Below are positions 61,619-64,000 of a stretch of 64,000 nt of DNA, in pieces (positions within the stretch are counted from its first letter, which is position 1; each line of letters begins with the position of its first letter). The stretch lies in NCBI GenBank assembly GCA_036961445.1, contig JBALVO010000001.1, positions 1 through 64,000 of the forward strand, given 5' to 3'. The DNA comes from JBALVO01 sp036961445. GTDB taxonomy: Bacteria > Pseudomonadota > Gammaproteobacteria > Pseudomonadales > Halieaceae. The notes beneath the pieces were generated by a model that searched no databases, was not told where the DNA came from, and worked only from the letters and a program-made list of their open reading frames with translations. A program made the translations under genes and the position numbers.

Positions 61619-62017
61619 TTAGCGAGAGCCTTTAATCAGGCTGCGGAACCAGTCAGCCAGGGTTTCGTGTTTGTAGTCGGTGAACTCTCCGGCGTCCATA
61701 TACATGCCGTGCTCTTTACATACTTCATACCAGATATGCGGCTGATCCGGATCTGACGCTTTTTCCATATCCTTGCCACAGCGTGGACAAGAGATATCAT
61801 CAACAGCATCCCATTTCTTGCCTTCATCGACGCTACCTGTATCGAGGGCGTCGCCCATCCACTTGCTTTTCAGCAGTTCCGCTTCTCCATGATCAAACCA
61901 CATACCCCTGCAATTGGTGCAGCGATCTATAACCAGGTCACCGCCGTAGGAGATCTCGTCCATACCATGACCGCATTTGGGACATTTAATGCCGTGTACA
62001 TCTGGGTTAAATTCCAT
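61619..62017 (-). CDS. Two-zinc-ribbon (zf-TFIIB type) protein
   Basis: 132 residues with two Cys clusters. The first is Cys12-x2-Cys15 and Cys33-x2-Cys36 (KCPKCGHGM, DRCTNCRGMWFD), the second Cys77-x2-Cys80 and Cys100-x2-His103 (CPRCGKDM, VCKEHGMYMDAGEFTD). This is the zf-TFIIB domain family, often annotated as YgiT-like or as hypothetical proteins. Metal binding is likely; the target is unknown. It has its own terminator and precedes, on the opposite strand, a degraded cytochrome region. Confidence 0.86.
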   Translation of the reverse strand: MEFNPDVHGIKCPKCGHGMDEISYGGDLVIDRCTNCRGMWFDHGEAELLKSKWMGDALDTGSVDEGKKWDAVDDISCPRCGKDMEKASDPDQPHIWYEVCKEHGMYMDAGEFTDYKHETLADWFRSLIKGSR

Positions 62018-62195
62018 GTCAGTTCCCTACTGGTTTGATTTTTTAATAAATGCCAGGCCAATCAGAGCCGCGGCTCACCAAGTCTAGCTCAGCGAGCGTA
62101 AATTTTCCTGCTGCTTTTCATCTTGGTTTCAGCTTTGGGATTATTATACGTTGATTGAGCTGACACAATAGCCCCGTTAATAGATGTCGATCTAA

Positions 62196-63116
62196 CAGAG
62201 GAATAAGTATGCAATACCCGTCTGTGCCGGTTTTGGTGCAGGTGCCAGCGATACGGCAATGCAGATGGCTGCTATGGCCGCCACTTTTGCTGATGAGCAA
62301 GCGCAGCATGCTCTGGCTTGTTACATAGTCAGTTTGAATGGCGTGGTTGCGCCTGTATCGGTTGCAGGTGATTTGGAATTGGGCGGGGATTACTACAATC
62401 AGTATAGATGTAGTCTCCAGTCATGTGTTTGAGAGTGTCGCCAGAATCGAGATCGAGAACAGTCTGCATGCACTGGTGGAAAGTAACTTCGTGTACGATA
62501 ACACTGGGTGATACTTGCGTTCATTGCGCCGGGATTACCGATAAAAACGTACGGAGATGTACTCATTGGCATCCAATGCGGCTAACGATCCTTATTCAGA
62601 TCCAAATCCAAGTCGGTCGATGATTCTCACAACATCATATTTAATAGTGGCTCTAACCCGGCACCTGCGCTGAGGACGGTAATGGCCGCCATGCTGGAAA
62701 CCAGGGTTCCGGATATTGTTGATAGGTGGGTATGGACGATGGTTGCATCCAAACCCGGAGCGTTTTCGGACGATCTGTCCGGGAAAGTATGAGGATTGTA
62801 CGTTTGCCACGACTGCTAATGTTGCAAGCTATACGCTACCCGAACCGGTGCCTCCGCGCTCATTGGAAAATGTCGATTAGGGGAGCCTGGCTTTTTACGG
62901 CGTTTGTGCAGTTTGTCATGCTTGCAACTCACGTATGATCGGTCCTCCTACCCAGACTATTCAGACTTTGTCTATGGACAACTCTGAAGGCACTGCCGAG
63001 TGCGCGGCTAATCCTGTTAACAAGCGTCCGGACTACCCGGAAATGCCACTCCGTCCCATTTGGATGAAGAGACCCGATTAGCGGTAGCTAAATGTCTGCT
63101 GCAAGTTATAAATTGA
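62196..63116 (+). pseudogene. Degraded multi-haem c-type cytochrome gene
   Basis: No intact frame covers this stretch, yet cytochrome c pieces appear in different frames. At 62223-62431 one frame reads ASDTAMQMAAMAATFADEQAQ and LACYIVSLNG, the end of a cytochrome c domain, then GDLELGGDYYNQY, the start of the next, before a stop. Near 62662-62705 GTCAEDGNG looks like a haem motif with lost residues. From about 62791 a second frame reads ANVASYTLPEPVPPRSLENV, an in-frame stop, then FYGVCAVCHA with an intact CxxCH at 62905-62919, and NPVNKRPDYPEMP. A shift near 63049 restores HLDEETRLAVAKCLLQVIN to 63116. An AGGAATAAGTATG start site survives near 62209. Confidence 0.75.
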
Positions 63117-63426
63117 GTTTGCAAAAGTTCGGCATAAAGACGCCGCAAGGCAGCCTTTTTATTTCTGCATTATCATCCTTGGTGTGTGGTTCATTCGTTT
63201 TTGCAATGTCTGTTTTCAGAAAGGTATTGCGATGCGCAGTAGGTGTATTTAGCGCGTATTGCCCGTCGTCTGTTTTTTTAAAAGACGATGGTGTTGTCAC
63301 TGTAAAAAACTTTCACTGCCAAATACATAAACATGAAATAGATCAAAAAATAATCGTTACATCTTTGCGAATTTAGGCCTACACTACTCATGCGGTACCT
63401 ACAACTACTATGGAGTGTCTAAAGCA
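63117..63426. other. 310-bp intergenic region before H1-like gene
   Basis: AT-rich stretch between the cytochrome remnant and the H1-like gene. It contains TTGTCA at 63294-63299, but I find no convincing -10 at the right distance. A 94-codon frame starting inside the remnant (63092) is Ser/Phe/Lys-rich and looks random. No RNA gene, terminator or repeat is evident. The H1-like gene's promoter should lie here. Confidence 0.5.
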
Positions 63427-64000
63427 ATGTTGGATAAAGAACTGGCTCAGGCCACCAAGATGGCTCAAGCAGCTAACAAGAAAGTCGAGGAGCTTCGCAA
63501 GAAGCTGGTATCTGAATCTGAAAAAGCAAACGCTAAAGCGAAACGGGAGCTCGGTGCTGCGCGTAAGCGACATAGCAGCGCCAGTGCTCGTTTGAAAAAG
63601 GCAAGAAATGCATTTCGCAAAAAGGCGTCTCCTGATAACCAGAAAAAAGTCGATGCTCTTAAGAAACAAGTGCAGGACCTGGCAGAAGCCGTAGGCAACA
63701 TCGCCAAAGCAGCCTATGAGGCCGCTGAAAAGCTGGTTAGTGTAAAGACTGATGCGATCATGGAGAGTCGTAAGGCCAGAGCCGCAAATCAGGCAGCAAG
63801 TATGGTAGAAAAAGCGGCTGCCAAGTCGAAGAAAAAACCTGCTGCAAAGAAAAAGCCAGCGGCTAAAAAGAAACCTGCTGCAAAGAAAAAGCCAGCGGCT
63901 AAAAAGAAGCCTGCCGCCAAGAAAAAACCAGCAGCTAAAAAGAAACCCGCTGCAAAGAAAAAGCCAGCGGCCAAAAAGAAGCCGGCAGCCAAGAAAAAAG
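63427..64000 (+). CDS. Histone H1-like/AlgP-type protein, 3' end beyond window
   Basis: At least 191 residues from ATG 63427; the frame stays open to the last base. The N-terminal 130 residues are helical and charged: KVEELRKKLVSESEKANAKA, HSSASARLKKARNAFRKKAS and AVGNIAKAAYEAAEKLVSVK, like AlgP/AlgR3 of Pseudomonas. From about residue 135 it is a run of KKKPAA units. Such proteins bind DNA non-specifically, and AlgP affects alginate genes. The ribosome site is weak (TAAAGCA before ATG; GGAG lies 12 bases upstream). Confidence 0.87.
   Translation, partial: MLDKELAQATKMAQAANKKVEELRKKLVSESEKANAKAKRELGAARKRHSSASARLKKARNAFRKKASPDNQKKVDALKKQVQDLAEAVGNIAKAAYEAAEKLVSVKTDAIMESRKARAANQAASMVEKAAAKSKKKPAAKKKPAAKKKPAAKKKPAAKKKPAAKKKPAAKKKPAAKKKPAAKKKPAAKKK
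63829..63999 (+). repeat. 18-bp tandem repeat coding KKKPAA
   Basis: About nine and a half units of an 18-bp repeat encode Lys-Lys-Lys-Pro-Ala-Ala, continuing past the window end. Synonymous third bases differ between units (CCT/CCA/CCC/CCG, GCT/GCG/GCC/GCA) and several pairs repeat with a 36-bp period, so the array probably grew by slippage or unequal exchange and then diverged. It is coding, not CRISPR. Confidence 0.95.

Noticed and set aside
63092..63376. 94-codon plus-strand reading frame after the cytochrome remnant
   Set aside because: It begins inside the remnant, has no ribosome site and no similarity or structure I can recognise.
63829..63999. CRISPR-like repeat array
   Set aside because: Units are adjacent without spacers and encode KKKPAA in frame, so it is a coding repeat.
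1..64000. Insertion sequences, integrases, tRNA or phage genes
   Set aside because: No transposase, integrase, tRNA cloverleaf or phage structural gene was recognisable on either strand.

Overview
The window looks like an ordinary, moderately GC-rich chromosome segment of a free-living, aerobic, Gram-negative gammaproteobacterium. The gene set (UbiH/UbiI/UbiX ubiquinone genes, the zapA-6S RNA-fau block, the ygfB-pepP-ubiH-ubiI block, a Vibrio-type TonB2 cluster, an AlgP-like histone H1 homologue, exosortase H and coniferyl aldehyde dehydrogenase) suggests a marine lineage near Cellvibrionales/Halieaceae. That placement is inference from gene content, not from a marker-gene comparison. I see no rRNA, tRNA, CRISPR array, insertion sequence, integrase or phage gene.

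Layout. 1-18.4 kb is housekeeping: the end of an FAD-linked oxidase, rpiA, ilvA, fau, 6S RNA, zapA, a ZapB-like coiled-coil gene, ygfB-pepP-ubiH-ubiI, gcvH, rlmI, a secreted SUMF1-type protein, a HAD phosphatase, rppH-ptsP, a TANGO2-like gene and lgt-thyA-folA. 18.4-23.8 kb is one operon for a TonB2/TtpC-type energy transduction system (DUF3450, large ExbB-like, ExbB, ExbD, TonB, TPR), closed by a strong terminator. 23.8-28.7 kb runs leftward: a cold-shock protein, glucokinase, pyruvate kinase, a glycerophosphodiesterase and a periplasmic solute-binding protein. 28.8-43.5 kb is mixed: VOC protein, tandem-DUF3012 lipoprotein, an orphan ExbD, coniferyl aldehyde dehydrogenase, a META lipoprotein, GltS, DeaD, UbiX, an MFS exporter, a double cupin, HIT protein, a 2-hydroxyacid dehydrogenase and three DUF4136/DUF3313 lipoproteins.

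43.6-52.3 kb is catabolic. LysR and AraC regulators converge. Next come a CoA-acylating aldehyde dehydrogenase and a valine-degradation run: acyl-CoA dehydrogenase, enoyl-CoA hydratase, 3-hydroxyisobutyryl-CoA hydrolase, 3-hydroxyisobutyrate dehydrogenase, and a further hydratase. 52.3-58.2 kb is a leftward run joining a GldFG-type ABC system (ATPase, fused permease/auxiliary protein, DUF4340) to exosortase H and its partner membrane protein. 58.2-62 kb holds a TauE/SafE permease, glutathione reductase, DAHP synthase and a two-zinc-ribbon protein. 62.2-63.1 kb is the decayed remnant of a multi-haem c-type cytochrome gene. The window ends inside an H1-like gene with KKKPAA repeats.

The points most worth a second look are the cytochrome remnant, the exosortase H/ABC neighbourhood, the acylating aldehyde dehydrogenase where mmsA might be expected, and the orphan ExbD. 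I did not find a convincing wholly new defence or mobile system.
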